A stretch of 64,000 nucleotides of DNA from Acinetobacter sp. YWS30-1 (lineage in GTDB: Bacteria > Pseudomonadota > Gammaproteobacteria > Pseudomonadales > Moraxellaceae), in assembly GCF_033558715.1 (NCBI RefSeq), contig NZ_CP114606.1, forward strand, positions 496,001 to 560,000, read 5' to 3'. The position numbers were made by a program, and so were the translations under genes. A model generated the notes under the pieces. It saw nothing but the letters and a program-made list of their open reading frames with translations, ran no database searches and was not told the DNA's origin. Below, piece after piece: positions 9,981 through 20,209 of the stretch (positions are counted from its first letter, which is position 1; every line of letters starts with the position of its first letter).

Positions 9981-10790
9981 ATGATCAGTCTCAGTGATTT
10001 AAGACGATATAAAGCGGAAGGACGCAAATTTTCTTGCCTGACTTGCTATGACGCCAGTATGGCCAAAGCCATGGAAATTGCTGAAGTTGACAGTATTCTG
10101 ATTGGCGACTCTTTGGGTATGTCGATTCAAGGTCGTGATTCAACCTTGCCTGTGACTGTAGAAGATATGGCTTACCATACCGCAGCGGTACGCCGTGGCA
10201 ATCAGCATGCACTGATTATGACTGATCTGCCATTTATGAGTTATGCCACTCTGAATGATGCATTACAAAGCTCAAAAACGGTGATGCAGGCCGGTGCACA
10301 AATGGTCAAGATGGAAGGTGGTGCCTGGTTGGCGGAAACCGTTCAGGTTCTAACCCGTAACGGGATCCCAGTCTGTGTTCACTTGGGTCTCACACCGCAG
10401 TCGGTGCATGTCTTTGGTGGCTATAAGCTACAGGCCCGTACCCGTGAAGCGGCCGATCAACTGATTGCTGACTGTAAGGCAGTGGTTGAAGCCGGTGCAG
10501 CAGTGCTGTTGCTGGAATGCGTGCCTGCACAATTGGGTCAGGAAATTACTGAACTTTTCCCACATATTCCAGTGATTGGTATTGGAGCAGGGGCAGCCAC
10601 TGATGGCCAGGTATTGGTCGTTCAAGACATGCTTGGTCTAACCTTTGGCCATACCGCGAAATTTGTACGTAACTTTATGAAAGAACAGTCTGGTGCGACT
10701 GCAATTCTGGATGCATTTAAAGCCTATCATGCGGCTGTTTTAGATGGTTCATTCCCAGCACCTGAACAAACATTCCAAGTCGAGTTGTAA
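9981..10790 (+). CDS. panB: 3-methyl-2-oxobutanoate hydroxymethyltransferase
   Basis: PanB makes ketopantoate from 2-oxoisovalerate and methylene-tetrahydrofolate, the first committed pantothenate step. The 269-residue protein shows the conserved [12 protein letters not shown] start, [16 protein letters not shown], the VKMEGG motif and [17 protein letters not shown] is AGAGGAAC. It is followed 1 bp later by panC, and folK just upstream supplies the folate needed by the reaction. Confidence 0.96.
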
Positions 10791-10791
10791 C

Positions 10792-11640
10792 ATGAAAACA
10801 GAAACAACCATCCAAGGATTATCTGCTTCGCTCAATCCTGCACGTTCTGCGCGTAAAATTATTGGTTTTGTCCCGACCATGGGCAACCTGCATCAGGGGC
10901 ATCTGAATCTGGTGCGTGAGGCGCGTAAACTGTGTGATGTCGTTGTTGTGAGTATTTTCGTTAATCCGATCCAGTTCGGACCTAATGAGGATTTTGATAA
11001 TTATCCACGTACTTTAGAGCAGGATCAGCAGTTACTGGCAGATGTGGGTTGTGACATTGTCTTTGCCCCAACTGTAGAGCAGATGTATGGTAACAAGCCA
11101 CGTCTAACCAATATCAGTGTGTCTGGTATCACCAATGACCTATGTGGCTTACAGCGTCCGGGTCATTTTGATGGTGTAGCGGTCGTGGTGACCAAATTAT
11201 TTAATATTGTTCAGCCCAACTATGCCTTCTTTGGTCAGAAAGACTATCAGCAACTGGCTGTGATCCGTCAGTTTGTTCAAGACCTCAATATTCCGCTGGA
11301 AGTGATTGGTGTACCGATTGCTCGTGCTGAAGATGGTCTGGCACTTAGTTCGCGTAATGGCTATCTAAGCGAGCAGGAACGTGCAACAGCACCAGTCATT
11401 TTCCAGAGTCTGAAAACTGCTGAGCAGCAGTTACATGCAGGTAAAACTTTGGAGGAGGCACGGGCAGGTATCCGTCAAACTTTGACAGATGCAGGTCTGG
11501 TAGTGGACTATGTAGAAGCCCGTACACCGGAATTGCAAAAAATTGATGAGTTTAATCAGGATGTCGTGATTTTAATCGCGGCAAAATTAGGAAAAACTCG
11601 TCTGATTGATAATCTGCAGATCAAATACGCAGCTGGATAA
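10792..11640 (+). CDS. panC: Pantothenate synthetase
   Basis: PanC joins pantoate and beta-alanine using ATP. Starting at ATG 10792, directly after the panB stop, gives 282 residues, close to the usual 283. An upstream in-frame extension would lie inside panB and is not supported. Motifs: [15 protein letters not shown] (the HIGH-like ATP site), [27 protein letters not shown] and [11 protein letters not shown] (KMSKS-like). It forms an operon with panB. Confidence 0.96.
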   Translation: MKTETTIQGLSASLNPARSARKIIGFVPTMGNLHQGHLNLVREARKLCDVVVVSIFVNPIQFGPNEDFDNYPRTLEQDQQLLADVGCDIVFAPTVEQMYGNKPRLTNISVSGITNDLCGLQRPGHFDGVAVVVTKLFNIVQPNYAFFGQKDYQQLAVIRQFVQDLNIPLEVIGVPIARAEDGLALSSRNGYLSEQERATAPVIFQSLKTAEQQLHAGKTLEEARAGIRQTLTDAGLVVDYVEARTPELQKIDEFNQDVVILIAAKLGKTRLIDNLQIKYAAG

Positions 11641-11658
11641 GTAAAAGGATCGTAAGGC

Positions 11659-12510
11659 ATGAAGCGCATTTTAATTGTGACAGGACAATCTGGCTCAGGT
11701 AAATCTTCTGCATTGCAGGTACTTGAAGACTTGGGTTATTACTGTATTGATAATCTGCCTTTGGCCTTACTTCCTGAAATTGTGGCGAAGCTGGACTGTG
11801 AAAATAATCTGGAACAGTTGGCGCTTGGGGTGGATGTACGTAGTACCCGTGCAGATTTGCAGGAATTCGACCATGTGTTTGAACAGCTGCAACAGCATGG
11901 TACGGTGGATGTCATCTATCTGACCACGCAGGATCAGGAGCTGATTGCCCGTTTTAGTGCATCACGCCGTCCGCATCCTTTGGCTGCCCGTTTCAAGAGT
12001 CTGCATCAATGTATTCAGGAAGAAAAAGTCCTGCTGATGCCAATCCAGCTCCGCTCTACAGTGCATATCGATACCACCGATAAAAGCGTACATGATCTGA
12101 AACATACCTTGCTGTACAAGCTGGGGCAGACCGATAACCTGATTGTGATTCTGCAATCTTTTGGCTATAAGCATGGCATTCCTTTAGATGCTGACTATGT
12201 TTTTGATGTCCGTCATTTGCCGAATCCGCATTGGGAACTGGAACTGCGTAAATATTCAGGCCTTGATCAGCCGGTACAGGAATTCCTGGAAAAAAGTGAT
12301 CAGGTCGAAGACATGTTCCAGGATATTTATCACTTTTTAGACAAATGGCTGCCGACCTTTGCTGAGGGTCATCGTCATTATATGACCATCTCAATTGGTT
12401 GTACTGGCGGCCAGCATCGTTCTGTTTATATTGTGGATAGACTAAAAAAAGCGCTTGAGGCAAAATGGTCTATTCAAGTCCTCCACCGAGAAATGAAGCA
12501 CTGGTCATGA
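11659..12510 (+). CDS. rapZ: RNase adapter protein RapZ
   Basis: RapZ is a nucleotide-binding RNA-binding adapter. In enterobacteria it guides RNase E to the sRNA GlmZ and so controls glucosamine-6-phosphate synthase. The 283-residue protein has an N-terminal Walker A ([11 protein letters not shown]) and the conserved YCIDNLP. The C-terminal domain has [18 protein letters not shown], which holds the ligand-binding site. It overlaps the downstream npr gene as ATGA. ptsN and rpoN, its usual neighbours in enterobacteria, are not in this window. Confidence 0.93.
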
Positions 12511-12776
12511 TTGATACGACTGTTGACGTAATTAATAAACTAGGTTTACATGCGCGTGCATCAGGTAAACTCATTGAAGTTACCACCAAATTTCGTTCCA
12601 GTATCCAGATTGGCAAGTCGGACAAATTGGTTGATGCCAAAAATATTATGTCCTTGCTGATGCTTGGTGCGGGCAAAGGAACAACTTTACGCTTAGTGAT
12701 TGAAGGTGCAGATGAGGAAAAGGCCTTATCTGAAATTCAGGCACTGTTTGCGGCAAAATTTTATGAGGCAGATTAA
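12507..12776 (+). CDS. npr: HPr-family phosphocarrier protein (NPr-like)
   Basis: A phosphoryl carrier of the nitrogen PTS type. The 89-residue protein starts at ATG 12507, which overlaps the rapZ stop, and has the active-site His15 in GLHARAS. The position matching regulatory Ser46 of HPr is Asn46 (in [11 protein letters not shown]), as in NPr proteins rather than sugar-PTS HPr. Adjacency to rapZ is the enterobacterial arrangement. An upstream in-frame start at 12465 lies inside rapZ and adds no conserved residues. Confidence 0.88.
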   Translation: MIDTTVDVINKLGLHARASGKLIEVTTKFRSSIQIGKSDKLVDAKNIMSLLMLGAGKGTTLRLVIEGADEEKALSEIQALFAAKFYEAD

Positions 12777-12778
12777 TC

Positions 12779-13312
12779 GTGGCACGTCGACCGAGCAGTT
12801 TAACTGAAGAAGACTTTGAATCTTTAGAGGGACGCGCAAGTAAAACCGAACAGAAAAAAGCAGTTCAGCGTATGGCTGCTTTAGGCGCACAGTTGGCAGA
12901 ACTGAGTGCAAAACAAATTAAAAATTTACCCGTTGAAGAACGTCTTATTGAAGCTTTGCTGGATGTCCAGCAAATCAGTTCACATGAAGCACGCCGTCGT
13001 CAATTTTCACGTATTGGTAAATTACTTCGTAATGAAAATGAAACCGTGATTCTGTCTTATCTGACTCCGAAACAGGGTTTGAAAAAGACAGCACAATTGC
13101 AGCGTTGGGTTGACCGTATCGTGAAAGATGGTGATCCTGCAATTAATGAATTTACCAAAACCTATAATGCGACAGAGCGTCATACCTTACGTCAGCATTA
13201 TTTACGTGTGCATCGTGATCTAAAAAATCAGGCACCGGAAGAAGAAGTGGCAGCCTCAAAGCAAAAGCTGTTTAACTATGTGCAGCAAGTTGCCCTGATT
13301 TCAGATAACTGA
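12779..13312 (+). CDS. darP: Ribosome biogenesis factor DarP (YjgA, DUF615)
   Basis: The 177-residue, highly charged protein matches the YjgA/DarP family, which binds late 50S assembly intermediates. Features are the PSSLTEEDFESLEGRASKTEQKK start, LPVEERLIEALLDVQ, and the ARRRQFSRIGKLLRNE block typical of DUF615. Start is GTG two bases after the npr stop. It is the last gene of the panB-darP run and is followed by a strong terminator. Confidence 0.9.
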   Translation: MARRPSSLTEEDFESLEGRASKTEQKKAVQRMAALGAQLAELSAKQIKNLPVEERLIEALLDVQQISSHEARRRQFSRIGKLLRNENETVILSYLTPKQGLKKTAQLQRWVDRIVKDGDPAINEFTKTYNATERHTLRQHYLRVHRDLKNQAPEEEVAASKQKLFNYVQQVALISDN

Positions 13313-13329
13313 TTGTAAACTGAATTAAA

Positions 13330-13358
13330 GAAAAGCGACATTTTGTCGCTTTTTTATT
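13330..13358 (+). terminator. Intrinsic terminator after darP
   Basis: AAAAGCGACA (13331-13340) pairs perfectly with TGTCGCTTTT (13344-13353) over a TTT loop and continues into a T tract. Confidence 0.9.
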
Positions 13359-13966
13359 CACTCTAATTAATTTTTATTTTCCATGGAAATTCAAGAATGT
13401 TCCTATAAGTCATTGTTAACTGTAAAAAAATGTAAACTTTTAATATTTTTGATTACGTAAAAAATTGGTTTTAGTGCATAAATAAACTATTTAAATCACT
13501 CAATATTTTATGATTATTAAGAATATTTAAAAAATAGAAATAAATTTAGGTCAAAGTTAATATGATTGGCGATCTATTTTTTCAGAAGGTGACAATAAGT
13601 ATTTTCTATATATTTGAAAATTCAAAAGCTTTTATTTACCTAAAGATCAGAAGAAAAATGAGCTGTTTTTATCTTCCTCAGATTTCAGAACTCAGATGAT
13701 ATTGAAACAATTTGAAATGAATTCAGGAATTTCAAATAATTATATGTAATTTTTTATAAGAGGAATATTTTCTCAAGTAATTCTTAATATTTAAATATCA
13801 AGGTATTGAAGCTATCAATGTATCTTTAGAGAAATAAGTTAACAAATCCTTTGGTCGATAAATGAGATTTTAACGTTGATTAAATATAGAATCTTTGTTA
13901 TTGATTGTATTAATTTAGTCGGTTGTAATTTTTATTCTATATTCCATAACATCCAGAGAGGCAGAC
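13359..13966. other. AT-rich intergenic region upstream of the sensor kinase
   Basis: About 600 bp with very low GC and no convincing reading frame, hairpin terminator or RNA gene. Only the last bases hold a visible signal: AGAGAGGC, a ribosome binding site just before the kinase ATG at 13967. It is much longer than normal gaps in this window and may hold an unrecognised regulatory region or a decayed gene. Confidence 0.5.
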
Positions 13967-15235
13967 ATGGAACTAAAACTGCTAGAGATCGGTCAGAATA
14001 CGGAGCAGTTAAGCTCGTGCCGTATATCTCTCATTTTAGGTGTCTATACCTCTGACAATTTATTAGACACCTTCTGTAAGGTCGCCCGTAAAGTACTCGG
14101 CGTTAAGACCTGTATCATCGGATTCCATATGGAACCCTATATCTGGTACAGCTGTCCGCTCGGTTTTCGCGGTTTGCACGTACCACAGAATGTGGACATC
14201 CCTAAATATCTACAAGAAATGGATGTGATCGATCAAAATCATCCTGCATATGTAGAACTATCAGATCATGTGAACAGCCTTGGCGTAGTCCATCAGCGGC
14301 TCGTAGCATTCAATTTGAAATCAGCCCAAGGACAGTCTTTGGGGCAGGTGGTTTTCTTTGACGATCAGACTGAAGTATTTGATCAGGAAGCTATTATTAT
14401 CGTCCAGCAATTTGCTGAATCTTTAGTAAAACGAGTTAAACTGAATGAGGAACATACACAGCTGAAAGAGTTATACGAACAGCAATGTGCACAAAACTTC
14501 AGTAAAACCAAATTCTTCCAAATTATTGCTCATGACCTGCGTGCACCTTTCCATGGTCTGTTAGGCTTCTCGGAAGTGCTGGCACAGGAACGTGACACTC
14601 TGGATGAATCCAGTATCCAGAGTATTTCTGATTATTTATATGATACGGCTCAATCGACGTATAACTTGTTAGAAAGTCTGTTGACCTGGGCGATGGCCGA
14701 GGGTGGACGTTTCGTTTATCATCCGATTAACTATGAATTAAAACAGTCTACTAAAATTGTCTGTGATGTACTGAAAAGTCTGGCGTTGAAAAAGAATATT
14801 GAGCTGATTGACCAGGTTCCTGAAGATATTAAGGTGCATGCTGATATCAATATGATTACTTCGGTCTTGCAGAACCTGGTATCGAATGCGCTGAAATTTA
14901 CTCCAGTTGATCAGGGTGGCCAGGTGATTCTGGCTGCTGAAATGGAAGGTGAGCAAGTCAAGATTACTGTTCAGGATACTGGTCTCGGTATGACTGAAGA
15001 GCAAATGGAAAATCTGTTTAGACCTAATCTCACAGTGAGCTTAAAAGGCACAGACAATGAGAAAGGCGCAGGTCTGGGTCTGGTACTGTGTAAGCGTTTT
15101 GTAGACCTGAACCATGGACAGATTGTCGTAGATTCTAAAGAAGGCGCTGGAACCACCTTTACTGTGCATTTACCTAAAGTGACCAATGATCATCAGGCAT
15201 TGGTACTTGAAGACCTGCATACTGAAAAGTCCTGA
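13967..15235 (+). CDS. Sensor histidine kinase without adjacent response regulator
   Basis: The 422-residue protein has an N-terminal GAF-like sensory region (residues about 20-155) with no obvious transmembrane segment, so it is probably cytoplasmic. A short coiled linker leads to a HisKA domain with the phospho-acceptor H189 in IIAHDLRAP. The ATPase domain has an N box (LQNLVSNALKFTP), G1 (DTGLGM) and G2 (GAGLGLVLCK). No receiver-domain gene is next to it; the following gene is glnE. Its signal and partner are unknown. Confidence 0.9.
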   Translation: MELKLLEIGQNTEQLSSCRISLILGVYTSDNLLDTFCKVARKVLGVKTCIIGFHMEPYIWYSCPLGFRGLHVPQNVDIPKYLQEMDVIDQNHPAYVELSDHVNSLGVVHQRLVAFNLKSAQGQSLGQVVFFDDQTEVFDQEAIIIVQQFAESLVKRVKLNEEHTQLKELYEQQCAQNFSKTKFFQIIAHDLRAPFHGLLGFSEVLAQERDTLDESSIQSISDYLYDTAQSTYNLLESLLTWAMAEGGRFVYHPINYELKQSTKIVCDVLKSLALKKNIELIDQVPEDIKVHADINMITSVLQNLVSNALKFTPVDQGGQVILAAEMEGEQVKITVQDTGLGMTEEQMENLFRPNLTVSLKGTDNEKGAGLGLVLCKRFVDLNHGQIVVDSKEGAGTTFTVHLPKVTNDHQALVLEDLHTEKS

Positions 15236-15318
15236 AAATCATAAATTTCTATTAAAACCGTTCCCACTCGGCCTGAACTCCTGCTATAACTAAATAAAAG
15301 TTTTGAGGGAATCACCGA

Positions 15319-18072
15319 GTGATGGATGCGGTACAATTGCAGAAAACCTTAAGAGCCAGTCAGTATGCAGAACAGGTATTGGCCAATCATCAAGATCTAT
15401 TGAATCAGGATTATGCAATTGATCAGTTTCAGGGATCACTCGGCACTGAACAGATTCAAGACTTAATCTATTCCAATCTATTAAATATCAGCGATGAAAC
15501 CATGTGGATGCGTAGTTTACGTATTCTGCGTGCTCGCCTGATGTTCCGCTGGATCTGGCAGGATGCCAATCAACTCACCGATGTCATCACACTGACCCGC
15601 GAGCTGTCTGATTTCGCTGATGCCTGTATCTGTGCTGCCAAAGAGTTTGCCCGTATTCCTCTAGTCGCCAAATATGGCCAGCCAATTGGCTATAACGGTA
15701 AAGTTCAGGATCTCATTATTATTGCAATGGGCAAGCTGGGCGCTCAGGAACTCAACCTTTCCAGTGATATTGACCTGATTTTTGCCTTTGATGAACAGGG
15801 TGAAACGGATGGGCGCAAATGCATTGATGTTCAGCAGTTCTGCATTCTATGGGGGCAAAAGTTAATCTATCTGCTAGACCATATCACTGCTGAAGGTTTT
15901 GTATTCCGTGTTGATATGCGTCTGCGACCTTGGGGTGATGGTTCTGCTCTGGCCATCAGTCATGCCGCACTAGAAAAATATCTTAGCCAGCATGGGCGTG
16001 AATGGGAACGCTATGCTTGGATCAAAGCCCGCATCGTCAATCCGAGTCCAGAAGGTGATGAACTGCTGGATATGACCCGTCCTTTTGTATTCCGTAAATA
16101 TGTCGATTACAGCGCTTTTGAAGCCATGCGCGAAATGAAGGCGATGATTGAGCGTGAAGTACAGCGCCGTAATATTGAAGATGATATCAAGCTTGGCGCA
16201 GGCGGGATTCGTGAAGTTGAATTTATAGTGCAGGTTTTTCAGCTGATTTATGGCGGAGCCAAGTTAGAGCTGCAAGACCGGCAATGTCTGGTTAGTCTGA
16301 ATCATCTGGATGAGGCTGAACTGCTGGATGAGCAGGCAGTGACTGACCTCGAAGATGCCTATTTATTCCTGCGCCGGGTAGAGCATGCTATTCAAGCGCT
16401 GCATGATCAACAGACCCAGTGTTTGCCGACTGAGCCAGATTTACGTCAACGTATTGTGGATACTTTGGGCTTTTCAGACTGGTCCGCCTTTATGGAAGTG
16501 CTGGATCAAAAACGCGCTAAAGTGATTTACCAGTTTGAGCACTTGATCAAGGAAAATGGACCAGAGCCTCAAGGCAAAAGTTTTTCTCAACTCGAACAAC
16601 AGCTGAATGAAGTTTTAGATGATCATGCGAAAAATCTGGTACATGAATTCTGGCATGGACATGCCTTAAAAAAACTGCCAGCCAAAGCTATTCAACGTTT
16701 AAAAACATTTTGGCCTTATCTGATAGAGGCGATTCTGGAATCAGATAAACCACAAGTTGCACTGGTTCGCCTGATGCCATTGGTTGAATCAGTCATGCGT
16801 CGTACGGTGTATCTGGTGATGCTGATTGAAAGTAAAGGTGCTTTACAGCGTTTGGTGAAAATGGCGACTGTCAGCCCCTGGATATGTGAGGAACTTACCC
16901 ATTATCCGGTGTTACTGGATGAGTTCTTGTCGATGGATTTTGAATTGCCTAAGCGTCAGGATCTGGAAGATAGCCTGCGTCAGCAATTGCTCAGAATCGA
17001 AATTGATCAGGTTGAAGACCAGATGCGGGTGCTGCGCCTATTTAAAAAATCCAATGTACTTGCGGTAGCGGCCAGTGATGTGTTGGCAGAAAGTCCTTTA
17101 ATGAAAGTCTCGGATGCCTTAACGGATATTGCAGAAGTCTCAGTGAATGCTGCGCTACATCTGGCTTATCAGATTGTGGCCAAACGACATGGTTTTCCGC
17201 TGGATGCAGAAGGGCAGCGCTGCTCGATAGAACATACGGCTTTTGCCGTCATTGGCTATGGCAAAGTCGGTGGCATTGAGTTGGGCTATGGTTCGGATCT
17301 GGATCTGGTCTTCATTCATTATATGGGCGAGCAGGCTGATACGGACGGTCTCAAGCCGATTAGCGGTTTTGAGTTTGCCATGCGTGTGGCACAGAAGTTT
17401 ATGTCGCTCATGACCACACAAACACTGGATGGACGTGTCTATGAAGTCGATACTCGTCTACGTCCTTCTGGAGAAGCAGGGCTGCTGGTCACTAGCCTGA
17501 AAGCATTTGAGCAATATCAGTTGAAAAATGCATGGCTATGGGAGCATCAAGCCTTGGTACGCGCACGTTCCATTGCCGGAGAAGATAGCCTGAGAGAGAC
17601 ATTTGAAGCACTACGCTGTAAAATTCTTACCCAGAAACGCGATATCTGTCATGTACGTAGTGAAGTTCTGAAAATGCGTCAGAAAATGAAAGATCATCTG
17701 GGTTCTTCCAAAGAGCAAAAAAAAGATGGGATTTTTCATTTAAAACAAGATGCAGGTGGTATCGTTGATATCGAATTTATGGCACAGTATGCGGTGTTAG
17801 CTTGGAGTGGGACGAATAAAGATCTCGCCCATTACTCCGACAATGTAAGAATCCTTGAGGATGCCGCAAAATCAGGTTGCTTATCCAGCGACGATGCGAC
17901 TGCTCTGATTCAAGCTTATCTCCGTGAACGCGCCGAGAGCCATCGCTTAGCCCTTGCAAATCAATCCATGCAAGTGTCTGCAAGCGACTGGCACGATACC
18001 CGAAAGACCGTTTGCAAGTTATGGCAAAGACTGATTGATCCAAGTGCAGTATTTGCACTGGATAGTGAATAA
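15319..18072 (+). CDS. glnE: Bifunctional glutamine synthetase adenylyltransferase/deadenylase
   Basis: GlnE adds AMP to, or removes it from, glutamine synthetase in response to nitrogen signals via PII. The 917-residue protein has two nucleotidyltransferase domains. The N-terminal adenylyl-removing one carries GKLGAQELNLSSDIDLIF; the C-terminal adenylylating one carries GKVGGIELGYGSDLDLVF. Helical domains separate them, and length is near E. coli (946). GTG at 15319 and ATG at 15322 are adjacent possible starts; GAGGG lies 9 or 12 bases upstream. ilvE follows after 24 bp. Confidence 0.96.
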   Translation: MMDAVQLQKTLRASQYAEQVLANHQDLLNQDYAIDQFQGSLGTEQIQDLIYSNLLNISDETMWMRSLRILRARLMFRWIWQDANQLTDVITLTRELSDFADACICAAKEFARIPLVAKYGQPIGYNGKVQDLIIIAMGKLGAQELNLSSDIDLIFAFDEQGETDGRKCIDVQQFCILWGQKLIYLLDHITAEGFVFRVDMRLRPWGDGSALAISHAALEKYLSQHGREWERYAWIKARIVNPSPEGDELLDMTRPFVFRKYVDYSAFEAMREMKAMIEREVQRRNIEDDIKLGAGGIREVEFIVQVFQLIYGGAKLELQDRQCLVSLNHLDEAELLDEQAVTDLEDAYLFLRRVEHAIQALHDQQTQCLPTEPDLRQRIVDTLGFSDWSAFMEVLDQKRAKVIYQFEHLIKENGPEPQGKSFSQLEQQLNEVLDDHAKNLVHEFWHGHALKKLPAKAIQRLKTFWPYLIEAILESDKPQVALVRLMPLVESVMRRTVYLVMLIESKGALQRLVKMATVSPWICEELTHYPVLLDEFLSMDFELPKRQDLEDSLRQQLLRIEIDQVEDQMRVLRLFKKSNVLAVAASDVLAESPLMKVSDALTDIAEVSVNAALHLAYQIVAKRHGFPLDAEGQRCSIEHTAFAVIGYGKVGGIELGYGSDLDLVFIHYMGEQADTDGLKPISGFEFAMRVAQKFMSLMTTQTLDGRVYEVDTRLRPSGEAGLLVTSLKAFEQYQLKNAWLWEHQALVRARSIAGEDSLRETFEALRCKILTQKRDICHVRSEVLKMRQKMKDHLGSSKEQKKDGIFHLKQDAGGIVDIEFMAQYAVLAWSGTNKDLAHYSDNVRILEDAAKSGCLSSDDATALIQAYLRERAESHRLALANQSMQVSASDWHDTRKTVCKLWQRLIDPSAVFALDSE

Positions 18073-18096
18073 TTGTGAAAAATTGGAGTTTGTGGC

Positions 18097-19023
18097 ATGA
18101 ATTTGGCTGATCGTGATGGTTTCATTTGGCAAGATGGACAACTAGTAGACTGGCGTGAGGCGAAAACTCACGTATTAACACATACTTTGCATTACAGCAT
18201 GGGTGTGTTTGAAGGTGTCCGTGCTTATGAAACCCCGAATGGAACGGCTATTTTCCGTCTGAAAGAACACACCAAACGTTTGCTCAATTCTGCAAAAATC
18301 TATCAAATGAAAGTTCCATTTGATCACGCAGCTTTAGAACAAGCTCAAATTGATGTGGTTCGTGAAAATAAATTGGCATCTTGCTATTTACGTCCAATTA
18401 TTTTTATTGGCTCTGAAAAATTAGGTATTGCTGCTACTGACAATACTATTCATGCTGTAGTTGCAGCGTGGAGCTGGGGTGCTTATCTTGGTGATGATGC
18501 GATGGCGAAAGGTATTCGTGTAAAAACTTCATCATTCACACACCATCATCCAAACGTGACGATGTGTAAAGCCAAAGCATCTGGTAACTACACATTATCG
18601 ATTCTTGCTCACCAAGAAGTGGCACATTCTGGTTATGACGAAGCAATGCTGCTTGATCCGCAAGGCTATGTATGCCAAGGTTCAGGCGAAAACGTATTCC
18701 TGGTACGTGATGGCGTAATTCATACTCCAGACATCGCTGGTGGCGCATTAGACGGTATTACACGTCAATCGATTATTACCATTGCTAAAGATCTTGGTTA
18801 TGAAGTGGTAGAACGCCGTATTACCCGTGACGAGTTCTATATTGCAGATGAAGCATTCTTTACTGGTACTGCAGCTGAAGTCACACCAATCCGTGAATAT
18901 GATGACCGTCAAATTGGTGAAGGGGTACGTGGTCCAATTACGACTCAAATCCAGAAAGCCTACTTTGATGCGGTTCAGGGTAAAGACCCTAAATATGCAC
19001 ACTGGTTAACTTATGTAAAATAA
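18097..19023 (+). CDS. ilvE: Branched-chain amino acid aminotransferase
   Basis: IlvE is the PLP-dependent class IV aminotransferase that makes or degrades leucine, isoleucine and valine. The 308-residue protein shows the HYSMGVFEGVRAY start region and MCKAKASGNYTLS with the PLP lysine at about 159. It also has GSGENVFLVRDGVIHTP and the FFTGTAAEVTPI end motif. In Acinetobacter ilvE marks one border of the lipooligosaccharide outer-core locus, and the genes that follow here fit that pattern. Confidence 0.96.
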   Translation: MNLADRDGFIWQDGQLVDWREAKTHVLTHTLHYSMGVFEGVRAYETPNGTAIFRLKEHTKRLLNSAKIYQMKVPFDHAALEQAQIDVVRENKLASCYLRPIIFIGSEKLGIAATDNTIHAVVAAWSWGAYLGDDAMAKGIRVKTSSFTHHHPNVTMCKAKASGNYTLSILAHQEVAHSGYDEAMLLDPQGYVCQGSGENVFLVRDGVIHTPDIAGGALDGITRQSIITIAKDLGYEVVERRITRDEFYIADEAFFTGTAAEVTPIREYDDRQIGEGVRGPITTQIQKAYFDAVQGKDPKYAHWLTYVK

Positions 19024-19035
19024 GTTAAATCTATG

Positions 19036-19066
19036 AAAAAGGGACTCATTTGAGTCCTTTTTTTAT
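19036..19066 (+). terminator. Intrinsic terminator after ilvE
   Basis: GGACTC pairs with GAGTCC over a short loop, flanked by A and T tracts. It closes the glnE-ilvE unit before the outer-core locus. Confidence 0.88.
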
Positions 19067-19417
19067 TTTAGTGACTCTTTCTCAAAATATTAAACTATTA
19101 GGTTGTTAGGTAGAGAAGCCAATAAATTGCAGAAAAAATGACGACTCTCATATTTTGGAAAGTTATATATTCACTATAAAAATAAACGAATAAGCGTAAC
19201 GAACAACTAAAATTAGTGTTGCTCTATACTTATCATTCAAATATGAACTTTATTTCGATCTAGTTTGCTGGAAAAATATTCAATTCTGGTGATGAAAAAA
19301 TGAAGATTATATTTCTTTATGAGATTTGCGGTAAACTGTGCGGAAATGAAAAGCAATAGGCTCAGTCAGTACCAGTAATGGTATGATACTGATATTGCAT
19401 AGGTGGATGATGGGTGC
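19067..19417. other. AT-rich leader of the outer-core locus
   Basis: About 350 bp without a convincing gene. It must contain the promoter of the glycosyltransferase run that starts at 19418, but I see no clear JUMPstart element. A weak inverted repeat, CCA-GTAA-TGG within a run of GTA/TAC repeats at about 19369-19391, lies just upstream of the first start codon. Confidence 0.45.
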
Positions 19418-20188
19418 ATGAACGCAAAGCAAAATGACCTTAAGACTCAGGGTGAACAATCACCTGAGCAAAATATTGTGATCTGTATGAAATGGGGCAC
19501 AAAATATGGGTCTGAATATGTCAATCGCCTTTACAATATGGTGAAGCGACACACAACTGTTGATTTTCAAATGGTGTGTTTAACTGACCGTACTGAAGGG
19601 ATTGATCCAAATGTGCAATGCTTTTCTATTCCACCGTTGGATTTGCCAGAAGGGGCGCCAGAACGTGGCTGGAATAAGCTGTCTACCTTTGAACCTGATC
19701 TCTATGGTTTAAAAGGAAATGCTTTATTTTTAGATCTGGATGTGGTGATTGTCGATAATATTGATGAATTCTTTACACATCCGGGTGAGTTTCTGATTAT
19801 CCATGACTGGAAACGACCATGGCGTATTACGGGTAATAGTTCAGTTTATCGCTTTAAGCTCGGAGCTTTTCCTGGTCTTTTGCCATATTTCCGCGAACAC
19901 TTTGATGAAATCCGTCAAAAATTCCGTAATGAGCAGGCTTATCTTTCTTGGTATGTAGACCAGGAGAAGAAACTTGGTTATTGGCCGGATAGCTGGTGCA
20001 AAAGTTATAAATACCATTGCCTACAAAAAATTCCGATGGCTTATTTCAAACCGCCAGTAAAGCCTGAGGGCGTAAAAATTATTATTTTCCATGGGGAGAT
20101 TAACCCACCTGATGCCATTAATGGTGGTGGTGGTAAATGGTATCGCTATGTGTTGCCATCCCAATGGATCAAGGATGCTTGGCAGTAA
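19418..20188 (+). CDS. Glycosyltransferase, first gene of LOS outer-core locus
   Basis: The roughly 256-residue protein looks like a GT-A fold sugar transferase: an N-terminal IVICMKWGTKYG strand, a central LFLDLDVVIVDN with the DxD metal site, and a C-terminal GGKWYRYVLPSQWIKDAW. No signal peptide or membrane segment is seen, so it should act at the inner face of the inner membrane on the LOS core. ATG 19418 is preferred over GTG 19403 because AGGTGG precedes it. Its place next to ilvE supports an outer-core role; donor and acceptor are unknown. Confidence 0.8.
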   Translation: MNAKQNDLKTQGEQSPEQNIVICMKWGTKYGSEYVNRLYNMVKRHTTVDFQMVCLTDRTEGIDPNVQCFSIPPLDLPEGAPERGWNKLSTFEPDLYGLKGNALFLDLDVVIVDNIDEFFTHPGEFLIIHDWKRPWRITGNSSVYRFKLGAFPGLLPYFREHFDEIRQKFRNEQAYLSWYVDQEKKLGYWPDSWCKSYKYHCLQKIPMAYFKPPVKPEGVKIIIFHGEINPPDAINGGGGKWYRYVLPSQWIKDAWQ

Positions 20189-20209
20189 TTCAAATTAAAT
20201 GGTTTAAAC

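Noticed and set aside
19024..19417. JUMPstart/ops element before the outer-core genes
   Set aside because: I looked for GGCGGTAG-type sequence and did not find it in this gap.
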